Below, in pieces: positions 24,797 through 34,300 of a DNA stretch of 64,000 nucleotides. The stretch comes from Polaribacter septentrionalilitoris (GTDB taxonomy: Bacteria; Bacteroidota; Bacteroidia; Flavobacteriales; Flavobacteriaceae). Within the stretch, counting starts at the first letter, position 1, and each line of letters opens with the position of its first letter. Both the position numbers and the translations under genes were made by a program. Where the stretch lies: NCBI RefSeq assembly GCF_009832745.1, contig NZ_VRMJ01000041.1, positions 315,001 through 379,000 on the forward strand. The letters run 5' to 3'. Under the pieces are notes generated by a model. That model was not told the DNA's origin. It did not search any database and saw nothing but the letters and a program-made list of their open reading frames with translations.

Positions 24797-24994
24797 ATGT
24801 TAATTATACCTGTAAAAGAAGGAGAGAATATAGATAGAGCTTTAAAACGTTACAAACGAAAGTTTGACAGAACAAAGACTATGAAGAACTTACGTAACAG
24901 AAAAAACTTTACAAAGCCATCTGTTGCTAAAAGAGCTCAAAGAATTAAAGCGTCTTACGTTCAAAGATTAAGAACACAAGAAGAAGTAGGGTAG
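24797..24994 (+). CDS. rpsU: 30S ribosomal protein bS21
   Basis: A 65-residue basic protein with the S21 signature: VKEGENIDRALKRYKRKFDR and the Arg/Lys-rich tail. bS21 sits at the small-subunit platform by the 3' end of 16S rRNA. In Flavobacterium ribosomes it helps sequester the anti-Shine-Dalgarno, and ribosomes lacking it preferentially read the Shine-Dalgarno-bearing rpsU mRNA, giving feedback control. The strong Shine-Dalgarno here matches that model. It is monocistronic: own promoter upstream, stem-loops and terminator downstream. Confidence 0.96.
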   Translation: MLIIPVKEGENIDRALKRYKRKFDRTKTMKNLRNRKNFTKPSVAKRAQRIKASYVQRLRTQEEVG

Positions 24995-25001
24995 TGAAAT
25001 C

Positions 25002-25036
25002 CAATTTTTAAAATTGCTTAGCAATCTTAAAAATTG
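25002..25036 (+). other. Long stem-loop in the rpsU 3' region
   Basis: Sixteen paired positions with one A-C mismatch: arm 25002-25017, loop TTA, arm 25021-25036. It starts 7 bases after the rpsU stop and has no U-tract, so it is not itself a terminator. Confidence 0.7.
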
Positions 25037-25048
25037 ACAGTTAAACTA

Positions 25049-25068
25049 ATTCTGATGAAAATCAGAAT
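25049..25068 (+). other. Stem-loop with GAAA tetraloop in the rpsU 3' region
   Basis: ATTCTGAT-GAAA-ATCAGAAT: a perfect 8-bp stem closed by a GNRA tetraloop, between the long stem-loop and the terminator of rpsU. Confidence 0.7.
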
Positions 25069-25086
25069 CTATTTCTTAAAATTATA

Positions 25087-25120
25087 AAACTCGTATTGAA
25101 TTTTCAATACGAGTTTTTTT
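25087..25120 (+). terminator. Rho-independent terminator of rpsU
   Basis: Fourteen-bp stem AAACTCGTATTGAA / TTCAATACGAGTTT with a two-base loop and a run of T. Confidence 0.9.
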
Positions 25121-25178
25121 ATGTATTTTTTTGTAGTTTTACTAACATCGAACTTCGAACAACAAACAACGAACAACC

Positions 25179-26069
25179 GTGATAAAATCCTTTTTAGAAT
25201 ATTTATCCTTAGAAAAAAAATATTCAATTCATACAGTTACTGCTTATAAAAACGATTTAATTTCATTTAGAGATTTTTTAGTAACTGAACATGATCAAGA
25301 AAATTTACTAGAAGTACATTACAATCAAATTAGAGGTTGGATTGTATCTTTAGTAGATTTACAACTATCAAATCGTACTATAAATAGAAAAGTAAGTTCT
25401 TTAAAATCGTTCTATAAATTTCTGCAAAAAACACATCAGATTCAAGTAAATCCACTTTCAAAACATAAAGCGTTAAAAGTTGAAAAGAAAATACAAGTAC
25501 CCTTTAATGCTTTAGAAATTAATCAAGTTATCTATAATACCACTCAAAATAATCACGATTTTGTGTCAGTTAGAAATAAGTTAATTGTCGAATTGTTTTA
25601 CTCAACAGGAATTAGAAGAGCTGAACTAATAGGTATAAAAGAACAGGATATAAGTCTGCCTGATAAAACAATTAAAGTGCTGGGAAAAAGAAATAAAGAG
25701 CGTTATGTGCCTTTATTAAAATCTGTTGTTAAGACATTGAATAATTATTTAGATTTAAAACAAGAGTATTCAAAAGGTAAAAATGAGTTGTTCATAACTG
25801 AAAAAGGAAATAAAATATATGAAACTCTTGTTTACAGAATTATTAATTCATACTTTAGTGAAGTCTCTACAAAAGAGAAAAAAAGTCCTCATATTTTAAG
25901 ACATTCTTTTGCAACACATCTCTTAAATGAAGGGGCTGATATAAATTCGGTTAAAGAATTGTTAGGGCATTCTTCTTTAGCTTCAACTCAAGTCTATACC
26001 AATAGTAGTTTAGATGCGATTAAAAAAGTGTATAACCAAGCTCACCCTAAGAGCAATAAAAAAAAGTAA
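25179..26069 (+). CDS. Tyrosine recombinase, XerC/XerD type
   Basis: A 296-residue site-specific recombinase with the standard two-domain Xer layout: SAM-like core-binding domain (1-85) and catalytic domain. Catalytic residues are visible: Arg in STGIRRAELIG, Lys in GKRNKERYVPL, His-x-x-Arg in HILRHSFATHLL, His in LLGHSSLASTQ and Tyr in VYTN. Length and core-gene neighbours (rpsU, hpf) point to the chromosomal dimer-resolution enzyme rather than a mobile integrase. GTG start; 4 bases ahead of hpf. Confidence 0.9.
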   Translation: MIKSFLEYLSLEKKYSIHTVTAYKNDLISFRDFLVTEHDQENLLEVHYNQIRGWIVSLVDLQLSNRTINRKVSSLKSFYKFLQKTHQIQVNPLSKHKALKVEKKIQVPFNALEINQVIYNTTQNNHDFVSVRNKLIVELFYSTGIRRAELIGIKEQDISLPDKTIKVLGKRNKERYVPLLKSVVKTLNNYLDLKQEYSKGKNELFITEKGNKIYETLVYRIINSYFSEVSTKEKKSPHILRHSFATHLLNEGADINSVKELLGHSSLASTQVYTNSSLDAIKKVYNQAHPKSNKKK

Positions 26070-26072
26070 CGT

Positions 26073-26381
26073 ATGAAAGTATTCACGCAATCAGTAAACT
26101 TTAATGCAGACAAAGAATTAGTAGAATATTCAGAAAATAAAGTTTCATCATTAACTAAATTTCATGATAAAATTGTTGATGCTGAGGTTTTCTTAAAAGT
26201 GCAAAACACAAGTGATAAAGAAAATAAGATAACAGAAGTGAAAATTAACATACCAGGAAGCGAGTTAATTGTAAAAAGACAAACAAAAACCTTTGAGGAA
26301 GGGCTTAATTCTGCAGTAGATAATTTAAAAAGACAGCTAAAAAGATCTAAAGAAAAACATCGAGATTCTTTAATCTCGTAA
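26073..26381 (+). CDS. hpf: Ribosome hibernation-promoting factor, short form (HPF/RaiA)
   Basis: A 102-residue protein of the HPF/YfiA family that binds the 30S decoding centre in slow growth. Begins MKVFTQSVNFNADKELVEYSENKV with the family's beta-alpha-beta fold; FEEGLNSAVDNLKRQLKRSKEK is the final helix. It lacks the C-terminal dimerisation domain of long HPF, so 100S dimers would need another factor if it is the only copy. Four bases after the Xer-type gene. Confidence 0.92.
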   Translation: MKVFTQSVNFNADKELVEYSENKVSSLTKFHDKIVDAEVFLKVQNTSDKENKITEVKINIPGSELIVKRQTKTFEEGLNSAVDNLKRQLKRSKEKHRDSLIS

Positions 26382-26431
26382 AAAACTTAAAAAAATAATA
26401 ATAAAAAGTTTTAGAAATAAAAAAAACTTTA

Positions 26432-26439
26432 TACATTTG
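26432..26439 (+). promoter_or_regulatory. -7 promoter element of the tRNA-tuf operon
   Basis: TACATTTG, a full TAnnTTTG match, about 50 bases before the first tRNA. No clear TTG -33 element. It probably drives the four tRNAs and tuf, perhaps further. Confidence 0.65.
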
Positions 26440-26491
26440 CAATCCGTTAGAAATAGCGGGTTGTTTTTTTGTGATAATTTTCGCAACAAAA

Positions 26492-26565
26492 GCCGATGTA
26501 GCTCAGCTGGCTAGAGCAGCTGATTTGTAATCAGCAGGTCGTGGGTTCGAGTCCCTCCATCGGCT
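26492..26565 (+). tRNA. tRNA-Thr (TGT)
   Basis: Seven-bp acceptor GCCGATG / CATCGGC, anticodon loop TTTGTAA on stem GCTGA / TCAGC, T-loop GGTTCGAGTCC. No encoded CCA. Confidence 0.97.
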
Positions 26566-26600
26566 CAAAAAACATAAGTTCATAGATATAGTAAATTAGA

Positions 26601-26682
26601 GGGGAGATACTCAAGCGGTCAACGAGGACGGACTGTAACTCCGTTGGTTACACCTTCGCAGGTTCGAATCCTGCTCTCCCCA
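26601..26682 (+). tRNA. tRNA-Tyr (GTA)
   Basis: Acceptor GGGGAGA / TCTCCCC, anticodon loop CTGTAAC with stem ACGGA / TCCGT, long variable arm as in bacterial tRNA-Tyr. No CCA. Confidence 0.96.
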
Positions 26683-26695
26683 CAATTTACATTTT

Positions 26696-26768
26696 GCGAA
26701 AGTAGCTCAGTTGGTAGAGCGTCAGCCTTCCAAGCTGAATGTCGCCGGTTCGAACCCGGTCTTTCGCT
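26696..26768 (+). tRNA. tRNA-Gly (TCC)
   Basis: Acceptor GCGAAAG / CTTTCGC, anticodon loop CTTCCAA on stem TCAGC / GCTGA, T-arm GGTTCGAACC. No CCA. Confidence 0.96.
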
Positions 26769-26785
26769 CAGAGTATTCCAATCAA

Positions 26786-26858
26786 GCCGGTGTAGCTCAG
26801 TTGGTAGAGCGCATCCTTGGTAGGGATGAGGTCATGGGTTCAAATCCCATCATTGGCT
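26786..26858 (+). tRNA. tRNA-Thr (GGT)
   Basis: Acceptor GCCGGTG / CATTGGC with two G-U pairs, anticodon loop TTGGTAG on stem CATCC / GGATG. Lies 59 bases before tuf. Confidence 0.96.
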
Positions 26859-26917
26859 CATTAAAAAGTATTATTAGACACTAAATATATTTAAACTAAG
26901 AATTAAAATTAATAATT

Positions 26918-28105
26918 ATGGCAAAAGGAACTTTTGACCGTTCGAAACCACACTTAAACATTGGTACTATCGGACACGTAGATCACGGTAAAACAACTTT
27001 AACTGCGGCTATTACTAAAGTATTAGCTGATGCAGGTTTCTCTGAAGCTAGATCTTTTGATCAGATTGATAATGCACCAGAAGAAAAAGAAAGAGGTATT
27101 ACAATTAACACTTCTCACGTAGAATATCAAACAGCAAATCGTCACTATGCACACGTTGACTGTCCAGGTCACGCCGATTATGTGAAGAACATGGTAACAG
27201 GTGCTGCTCAGATGGATGGTGCTATATTGGTTGTTGCTGCAACAGATGGTCCAATGCCTCAAACTAGAGAGCATATCTTATTAGGTCGTCAAGTAGGTAT
27301 TCCTCGTATCGTTGTTTTCTTAAACAAAGTTGATATGGTAGATGATGAGGAGCTTTTAGAATTAGTAGATATGGAGGTTAGAGAATTATTATCTTTCTAT
27401 GATTACGATGGAGATAATGGTCCTGTAGTTTCGGGTTCTGCTTTAGGAGCTTTAAACGGAGAGCAAAAGTGGGTTGATAGTGTGTTAGAGTTAATGGAAG
27501 CTTGTGATTCATGGATTGAAGAGCCTTTAAGAGAAGTAGATAAAGATTTCTTAATGCCAATTGAAGATGTGTTTTCTATTACTGGTCGTGGTACTGTTGC
27601 TACTGGTCGTATAGAAACTGGTATCGCTAACACTGGTGATGCTGTAGATATTATTGGTATGGGGGCTGAAAAATTAGCATCTACAATTACTGGTATCGAG
27701 ATGTTCCGTCAAATCTTAGATAGAGGTGAAGCTGGAGATAATGCTGGTATCTTATTAAGAGGTATTGAGAAAACTCAAATCAAAAGAGGTATGGTAATCT
27801 GTAAGCCAGGTTCTGTAACTCCACATGCTAAGTTTAAAGCTGAGGTTTATGTTCTTAAAAAAGAAGAAGGTGGACGTCATACTCCATTCCATAACAACTA
27901 TCGTCCTCAGTTCTATGTAAGAACTACCGATGTAACAGGTACTATTAATTTACCTGATGGAGTTGAAATGGTAATGCCAGGAGATAACTTAACAATTACT
28001 GTTGATTTAATTCAACCAATCGCATTAAACTTAGGTTTACGTTTTGCAATCCGTGAAGGTGGTAGAACAGTTGGTGCAGGTCAGGTAACTGAATTATTAG
28101 ACTAA
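26918..28105 (+). CDS. tuf: Translation elongation factor Tu
   Basis: The 395-residue GTPase delivering aminoacyl-tRNA to the ribosome. G motifs: [10 protein letters not shown] near 18, the switch I region [15 protein letters not shown] and NKVDM. Domains 2 and 3 are complete ([25 protein letters not shown]). It follows four tRNA genes in the order Thr-Tyr-Gly-Thr, the same order as the tufB operon of E. coli, and precedes tRNA-Trp and secE. Confidence 0.99.
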   Translation: MAKGTFDRSKPHLNIGTIGHVDHGKTTLTAAITKVLADAGFSEARSFDQIDNAPEEKERGITINTSHVEYQTANRHYAHVDCPGHADYVKNMVTGAAQMDGAILVVAATDGPMPQTREHILLGRQVGIPRIVVFLNKVDMVDDEELLELVDMEVRELLSFYDYDGDNGPVVSGSALGALNGEQKWVDSVLELMEACDSWIEEPLREVDKDFLMPIEDVFSITGRGTVATGRIETGIANTGDAVDIIGMGAEKLASTITGIEMFRQILDRGEAGDNAGILLRGIEKTQIKRGMVICKPGSVTPHAKFKAEVYVLKKEEGGRHTPFHNNYRPQFYVRTTDVTGTINLPDGVEMVMPGDNLTITVDLIQPIALNLGLRFAIREGGRTVGAGQVTELLD

Positions 28106-28136
28106 TATTTTATTAGTTTATTGATTAATAAATTCT

Positions 28137-28166
28137 AAGGGTGTTCCGTTTTTAACGGAACGCCTT
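28137..28166 (+). other. Stem-loop between tuf and tRNA-Trp
   Basis: AAGGGTGTTCCGTT / AACGGAACGCCTT pairs with a one-base bulge. There is only a weak U-stretch behind it, so it may be a leaky terminator or a processing site that protects the tuf mRNA 3' end. Confidence 0.55.
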
Positions 28167-28181
28167 TATCAATGAATAAGA

Positions 28182-28254
28182 ACGGGTTTAGCTCAGTTGG
28201 TAGAGCACTGGTCTCCAAAACCAGTTGTCGGGAGTTCGAGCCTCTCAACCCGTG
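28182..28254 (+). tRNA. tRNA-Trp (CCA)
   Basis: Acceptor ACGGGTT / AACCCGT, anticodon loop CTCCAAA on stem CTGGT / ACCAG. Lies between tuf and secE, as in many bacteria. Confidence 0.97.
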
Positions 28255-28272
28255 CAAAACAAAATAAGTAAG

Positions 28273-28461
28273 ATGAACTTTATACAATATATCAAAGATT
28301 CTTTTGACGAATTAAATAATCACATGACGTGGATATCTAAAGAAGATGCTCAAAAAACAACTGTAACTGTAGCTGTTTTTACAATTTTATTCGCATTAGC
28401 AGTTGCTGGTATAGACTATGTTTTTCAAACTGGGTTAGATAACTTTTTCAAATTATTTTAA
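28273..28461 (+). CDS. secE: Preprotein translocase subunit SecE
   Basis: A 62-residue single-span SecE: N-terminal amphipathic helix (NFIQYIKDSFDELNNHMTW), then a transmembrane helix (VAVFTILFALAVAGIDYVF). It stabilises SecY in the inner membrane. The frame is open upstream through the tRNA, but the ATG at 28273 gives the normal N-terminus. Ten bases before nusG. Confidence 0.96.
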   Translation: MNFIQYIKDSFDELNNHMTWISKEDAQKTTVTVAVFTILFALAVAGIDYVFQTGLDNFFKLF

Positions 28462-28471
28462 GAAATAAATT

Positions 28472-29020
28472 ATGGCTGATTCAGTAATGAAATGGTATGT
28501 TGTAAGAGCCATTGGAGGACAAGAAAATAAAGTTAAATCTTATATAGAAACTGAGATTTCTAGAGTAGGGTTATCTGATTATGTTAGTCAGGTAATTGTT
28601 CCAACAGAAAAAGTTGTTCAAATTAGAAACGGTAAAAAAGTTAACAGAGAAAGAGTTTATTTTCCTGGCTATATAATGGTAGAGGCTAATCTTTCTGGAG
28701 AAGTTCCTCACGTTATTAAGGCAATTACAGGTGTTATTGGTTTTTTAGGAGAAACAAAAGGAGGAGATCCTGTACCTATGCGTAAATCTGAAGTAAACAG
28801 AATGTTAGGTAAAGTTGATGAATTGTCAATTCAAGAAGAAAACATTGCAATACCTTTTAATGTTGGCGAAACTGTAAAGGTTGTAGACGGTCCTTTTAAT
28901 GGATTTGACGGAACTATCGAAAAAGTAAATGAAGAAAAGCGTAAGCTTGAAGTAATGGTGAAAATCTTTGGAAGAAAAACACCATTAGAGTTAAGTTATA
29001 TGCAAGTAGAAAAAATATAA
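28472..29020 (+). CDS. nusG: Transcription termination/antitermination factor NusG
   Basis: 182 residues: NGN domain with WYVVRAIGGQENKVKSYIE and VYFPGYIMVE, then a C-terminal KOW domain (FNVGETVKVVDGPFNGFDGTIE). It binds RNA polymerase and couples to Rho or S10. The residue order and gene position between secE and rplK are canonical. Confidence 0.98.
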   Translation: MADSVMKWYVVRAIGGQENKVKSYIETEISRVGLSDYVSQVIVPTEKVVQIRNGKKVNRERVYFPGYIMVEANLSGEVPHVIKAITGVIGFLGETKGGDPVPMRKSEVNRMLGKVDELSIQEENIAIPFNVGETVKVVDGPFNGFDGTIEKVNEEKRKLEVMVKIFGRKTPLELSYMQVEKI

Positions 29021-29091
29021 TTGTTACACAAATATATATCGATTTGTTTTTGAGCTTCCAAATCTAAAACAAATCATTAAACATTTTTAAA

Positions 29092-29529
29092 ATGGCAAAA
29101 GAAGTTAGTAAAGTAGTTAAATTACAAGTAAGGGGAGGCGCAGCGAATCCATCGCCGCCGGTTGGACCCGCTTTAGGAGCTGCTGGTGTTAACATTATGG
29201 AGTTTTGTAAACAGTTCAATGCAAGAACGCAAGATAAGCAAGGTAAAGTTTTACCTGTGGTTATTACTGTTTTCAAAGACAAATCATTCGATTTTGTTGT
29301 AAAAACTCCTCCTGCAGCAGTACAGTTACTAGAAGCGGCCAAAATCAAAAAAGGTTCAGGAGAACCAAACAGAAAGAAAGTAGCATCAGTTACTTGGGAT
29401 CAAATTAAAGTTATTGCAGAAGATAAAATGGCAGATTTAAATGCTTTTGAAGTTGCTTCAGCAATGCGTATGATTGCAGGTACAGCACGTTCTATGGGAT
29501 TAACAGTAAAAGGTGATGCACCAGCATAA
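29092..29529 (+). CDS. rplK: 50S ribosomal protein uL11
   Basis: 145 residues: the N-terminal [19 protein letters not shown] motif of the GTPase-associated centre and the C-terminal rRNA-binding domain ending MGLTVKG. It binds the 23S rRNA thiostrepton loop. The 71-base gap from nusG contains a weak hairpin (ACAAAT / ATTTGT, 29028-29047). Confidence 0.98.
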   Translation: MAKEVSKVVKLQVRGGAANPSPPVGPALGAAGVNIMEFCKQFNARTQDKQGKVLPVVITVFKDKSFDFVVKTPPAAVQLLEAAKIKKGSGEPNRKKVASVTWDQIKVIAEDKMADLNAFEVASAMRMIAGTARSMGLTVKGDAPA

Positions 29530-29549
29530 ACTTTATAAAAAGTAGTAAA

Positions 29550-30239
29550 ATGGCAAAATTAACAAAAAAGCAAAAAGAAGCTTACGCTAAGGTTGATAAA
29601 ACGCAATCTTATGATTTAGCAGCTGCTTCAGCGCTAGTCAAAGACATTACTAATGTAAAGTTTGATGCATCAGTAGATTTAGCAATTCGTTTAGGAGTAG
29701 ATCCACGTAAAGCTAATCAAATGGTTAGAGGTGTAGTAACATTACCTCACGGAACTGGTAAAGATGTAAAAGTTTTAGCATTAGTAACTCCAGATAAAGA
29801 AGCAGATGCTACAGCAGCAGGTGCAGATTATGTTGGATTAGATGAGTACCTTCAAAAAATTAAAGGAGGATGGACAGATGTAGACGTAATCATTACAATG
29901 CCAAGTGTAATGGGTAAATTAGGTCCTTTAGGAAGAATTTTAGGTCCTAGAGGTTTAATGCCAAACCCAAAAACTGGTACAGTAACAATGGATGTTTCTA
30001 AAGCTGTACAGGATGTAAAAGCAGGGAAAATCGACTTTAAAGTTGATAAAACTGGTATCGTTCATGCTGCAATTGGAAAAGTATCTTTTGATGCTAAGAA
30101 GATTGAAGAAAATGCAAACGAATTAATTCAAACAATTCTTAAACTGAAACCTACAACAGCGAAAGGAACGTATGTAAAAAGCGTTTTTATGTCTAGCACG
30201 ATGAGTCCTAGTATTCCTGTTGAAGTTAAAACTGTTTAA
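29550..30239 (+). CDS. rplA: 50S ribosomal protein uL1
   Basis: 229 residues with the L1 signature [18 protein letters not shown] and [13 protein letters not shown]. It binds the L1 stalk and in other bacteria represses its own rplKA mRNA. It follows rplK by 20 bases. No obvious L1-stalk mimic was found by eye in the leader. Confidence 0.98.
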   Translation: MAKLTKKQKEAYAKVDKTQSYDLAAASALVKDITNVKFDASVDLAIRLGVDPRKANQMVRGVVTLPHGTGKDVKVLALVTPDKEADATAAGADYVGLDEYLQKIKGGWTDVDVIITMPSVMGKLGPLGRILGPRGLMPNPKTGTVTMDVSKAVQDVKAGKIDFKVDKTGIVHAAIGKVSFDAKKIEENANELIQTILKLKPTTAKGTYVKSVFMSSTMSPSIPVEVKTV

Positions 30240-30258
30240 TACGTTAAAACTTATAATT

Positions 30259-30777
30259 ATGACTAGAGAAGAGAAATCACAAGTAATACAAGATTTAACA
30301 GCAGTATTAGCAGACACAAACACTTTATATTTAGCAGATATTTCTGGATTAGATGCACAAACAACATCTAATTTACGTAGAGCTTGTTTTAAGGCAGGTG
30401 TTCAGTTATCAGTTGTTAAAAATACTTTGCTTGAGAAAGCAATGGAAGCTTCAGATAAAGATTTTGGAGACTTAACATCAGTATTAAAAGGTAATACTTC
30501 TATGATGATTGCTGAGGCAGCAAATGCACCAGCAAAACTAATCAAAGAGTTCAGAAAGAAATCTAAAGATAGACCATTATTAAAAGGGGCTTTTGCAGAA
30601 GAGTCTATTTATATTGGTGATGATCAATTAGATGCTTTAGTAGATATTAAATCTAGAGAAGAACTTATTGGAGAAATCATCGGATTATTACAATCACCAG
30701 CTAAGAATGTTGTTTCAGCATTACAATCAGGTGGACAAACACTTTCAGGTATTATCAAAACATTATCTGAAAAATAA
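30259..30777 (+). CDS. rplJ: 50S ribosomal protein uL10
   Basis: 172 residues forming the base of the L7/L12 stalk. MTREEKSQVIQDLTAVL is the normal N-terminus, so I use the ATG at 30259 although the frame is open from 30220. The C-terminal helix that carries bL12 dimers is present. Nineteen bases after rplA. Confidence 0.97.
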   Translation: MTREEKSQVIQDLTAVLADTNTLYLADISGLDAQTTSNLRRACFKAGVQLSVVKNTLLEKAMEASDKDFGDLTSVLKGNTSMMIAEAANAPAKLIKEFRKKSKDRPLLKGAFAEESIYIGDDQLDALVDIKSREELIGEIIGLLQSPAKNVVSALQSGGQTLSGIIKTLSEK

Positions 30778-30827
30778 TTACGCGCACAAATAAACTATAA
30801 TAAACAAAATTTTTAAAAACAATTAAA

Positions 30828-31202
30828 ATGGCAGATTTAAAAGATTTCGCAGAACAATTAGTTAACTTAACAGTAAAAGAAGTTAACGAATTAGCTACTA
30901 TCTTAAAAGACGAATATGGTATTGAGCCAGCAGCAGCAGCAGTTGCAGTAGCAGGTCCAGCAGCAGGAGGAGACGATGCAGCTGAAGAGCAAACAGAATT
31001 CGATGTAATCTTAAAAGCAGCAGGAGGTTCTAAATTAGCAGTAGTTAAATTAGTAAAAGAATTAACTGGTTTAGGATTAAAAGAAGCTAAAGGTATCGTT
31101 GATAGCGCACCAGCAGCAGTAAAAGAAGCAGTTTCTAAAGATGAGGCAGAAGGTCTTAAAAAATCTTTAGAAGAAGCAGGAGCTGAGGTAGAGCTTAAGT
31201 AA
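30828..31202 (+). CDS. rplL: 50S ribosomal protein bL7/bL12
   Basis: 124 residues: N-terminal dimerisation helix ([22 protein letters not shown]), an Ala-rich hinge and the C-terminal GTPase-stimulating domain ([32 protein letters not shown], shown in part). Acidic as expected. Two stem-loops follow before rpoB. Confidence 0.98.
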   Translation: MADLKDFAEQLVNLTVKEVNELATILKDEYGIEPAAAAVAVAGPAAGGDDAAEEQTEFDVILKAAGGSKLAVVKLVKELTGLGLKEAKGIVDSAPAAVKEAVSKDEAEGLKKSLEEAGAEVELK

Positions 31203-31211
31203 GCTATTACT

Positions 31212-31245
31212 TCTCGATTTTCGAACAAGGATATCGAAATCGAGA
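31212..31245 (+). other. First stem-loop in the rplL-rpoB gap
   Basis: TCTCGATTTTCGA pairs with TCGAAATCGAGA (one bulged T), loop of nine bases. No U-tract. A processing site or attenuator component is plausible. Confidence 0.7.
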
Positions 31246-31256
31246 TAACAAATTTA

Positions 31257-31295
31257 GGTTTAGGTACTAAAAACTGCGGTTTTTAGGCCTAAACC
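31257..31295 (+). other. Second stem-loop in the rplL-rpoB gap, probable attenuator
   Basis: GGTTTAGG + CTAAAAAC pairs with GTTTTTAG + CCTAAACC, with a small internal loop and a four-base apex. ATTTT follows. Its position matches the attenuator known between rplL and rpoB in other bacteria. Confidence 0.7.
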
Positions 31296-31357
31296 ATTTT
31301 GTGTATATATTCGTTCTTTATTTTAATTCAAGATTTTAATCAAAAAAATATTCTCTT

Positions 31358-34300
31358 TTGGCAACGAAAAACACTACTGAAAGAATCAACTTCGCAACTT
31401 CTCAAATGATTAAAGAGTATCCAGATTTTTTGGATATTCAGGTAAAATCTTTTCAAGATTTTTTCCAACTTCAAACTAAAGCAGAAGAAAGAGGCGAAGA
31501 AGGTTTGTACAAAACCTTCATGGATAACTTTCCAATTACAGATACAAGAAATCAATTCGTATTAGAATTTTTAGACTACTTCGTAGATCCACCAAGATAT
31601 TCTATTCAAGAATGTATCGAAAGAGGGCTTACACACAGTGTGCCGTTAAAAGCACGTTTAAAATTATACTGTACAGACCCAGAACACGAAGATTTCGAAA
31701 CCATTGTACAAGATGTTTATCTAGGTACAATTCCTTATATGACAAACTCTGGTACCTTTGTAATTAATGGTGCAGAGCGTGTGGTAGTTTCTCAGTTACA
31801 CAGATCACCAGGTGTATTCTTTGGACAATCTTTCCACGCAAATGGTACTAAATTATATTCAGCAAGAGTAATTCCTTTTAAAGGATCTTGGATAGAATTT
31901 GCTACAGATATCAATCAAGTAATGTACGCTTATATTGATAGAAAGAAAAAATTACCAGTAACAACATTATTCAGAGCCATAGGTTTTGAAAGAGATAAAG
32001 ATATTTTAGAGATTTTTGATCTTGCAGAAGAAATAAAAGTTTCTAAAGCTGGATTAAAGAAAGTATTAGGTCGCAAATTAGCTGCCAGAGTTTTAAAAAC
32101 TTGGCATGAAGATTTTGTAGATGAAGATACTGGAGAGGTTGTATCTATTGAAAGAAATGAAATTATTTTTGATCGTGATACAATTTTAGAAAAAGAACAT
32201 ATTGATGAAATTATAGATGCAGGTGCTAAAACCGTTTTACTTCATAAAGAAGATAACGACATGGCAGATTATGCTATTATTCATAATACACTTCAAAAAG
32301 ATCCTACAAACTCAGAGAAAGAAGCTGTAGAACATATTTATAGACAATTACGTAATGCAGAACCGCCAGATGAGGAAACTGCAAGAGGTATTATAGATAA
32401 GTTATTTTTCTCAGAGCAACGTTATAATTTAGGTGAAGTTGGTCGTTTTAGAATGAACACTAAACTTCAGTTAGATGTTGATATGGACCAAAAAGTATTA
32501 ACAAAACTAGATATTATTACAATTATCAAGTTTTTAATACAGTTAATCAATTCTAAAGCAGAAGTTGATGATATTGATCACTTATCAAACAGACGTGTAA
32601 GAACTGTAGGTGAGCAATTAGCAAGTCAGTTTGGTGTTGGTTTAGCACGTATGGCTAGAACCATTCGTGAGCGTATGAATGTGCGTGATAACGAAGTATT
32701 TACACCAATAGATTTAATTAATGCAAAAACATTATCATCTGTAATAAACTCATTCTTTGGTACAAACCAGTTATCTCAGTTTATGGATCAAACAAATCCA
32801 TTAGCAGAGATTACACACAAGCGTAGATTATCTGCACTTGGACCTGGAGGTTTATCAAGAGAAAGAGCAGGTTTCGAGGTTCGTGACGTTCACTATACAC
32901 ATTATGGTCGTTTATGTCCTATTGAAACTCCTGAGGGACCAAACATTGGTTTAATCTCTTCACTTTCTGTATTTGCAAAAGTGAACAACTTAGGGTTTAT
33001 TGAAACTCCATATAGAAAAGTAAATGACGGTGTTGTAGCCCCAGAAGAGCCTATTTATTTAAGTGCTGAAGAAGAAGAAGGTATGAAAATTGCCCAATCT
33101 AATTTAGAATTAAATGAAGATGGAAGTTTTGTTACAGATAGAGTAATTGCTCGTGAAGAAGGTGATTTCCCTGTGGTAACTCCACAAGATATTCAATATA
33201 TGGATGTTGCACCAAATCAAATTGCTTCAATTTCGGCATCTTTGATTCCGTTTTTAGAGCATGATGATGCAAACCGTGCATTGATGGGATCTAACATGAT
33301 GCGTCAAGCAGTTCCATTATTACGTCCAGAATCACCAATTGTTGGTACAGGTTTAGAACGTAGAGTTGCAAAAGATTCTAGAATCTTAATAAACGCAGAA
33401 GGAGCAGGAGTTGTAACATATGTAGATGCTAACAAAATAACCATTAAGTATGATAGAACTGATGAAGAAAGGCTTGTAAGTTTTGATTCTGATGAAGTTT
33501 CTTACAACTTAATTAAGTTTAGAAAAACAAATCAAGGTACATCAATTAACCTAAAACCTATTGTAGAAAAAGGAGATAGAGTTTCTGAAGGACAAGTACT
33601 TTGTGAAGGTTATGCAACGCAAAAAGGAGAATTAGCGCTAGGTAGAAATATGAAAGTAGCCTTTATGCCTTGGAAAGGGTATAACTTTGAGGATGCAATT
33701 GTAATTTCAGAAAGAGTTGTTCGTGAAGATATATTTACATCTATTCACATTGATGAGTATTCTTTAGACGTAAGAGATACAAAATTAGGAACTGAAGAGT
33801 TGACTAATGATATCCCTAACGTATCTGAAGAAGCTACCAAAGATTTAGATGAAAATGGAATGATTAGAATTGGAGCAGAAGTAAATCCTGGTGATATCTT
33901 AATTGGTAAGATTACACCAAAAGGAGAATCTGATCCAACTCCAGAAGAAAAATTATTACGTGCTATTTTTGGTGATAAAGCAGGTGATGTAAAAGATGCA
34001 TCATTAAAAGCTTCTCCATCATTAAGAGGTGTAGTAATTGATAAAAAATTATTTAAAAGAGCTGTAAAAGATAAGAATAAGAGGTTAAGAGATAAAGAAG
34101 CAGTTGCTGCTTTAGAACAATCTTTTGTTTCTAAGTTCGAAGGATTAAAAGATGAATTAATTGAAAAATTATTCACTTTAATAAGTGGAAAAACTTCTCA
34201 AGGTGTATTTAACGATTTAGGTGAAGAAGTATTACCAAAAGGTAAAAAATATACACTAAAAATGTTAAACTCTGTTGATGATTATGTGCATTTAACAGGT

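Noticed and set aside
25179..26069. Xer-type recombinase as a mobile-element integrase next to tRNA genes
   Set aside because: It has the simple two-domain Xer layout without arm-binding domain, is followed 4 bases later by hpf, and the nearby tRNAs belong to the conserved tuf operon.
30755..31228. Long minus-strand frame opposite rplL
   Set aside because: A mirror of the Ala-rich rplL codons; no promoter, signal or family match. Similar antisense frames opposite rpoB (33745-34176) and rpoC (35815-36261) were rejected for the same reason.
32761..32860. rpoB residue Thr in MDQTNPL as a rifampicin-resistance change
   Set aside because: The Thr at the E. coli Asn518 position is, to my knowledge, normal for Bacteroidota; the key Asp, His and Ser positions are unchanged.
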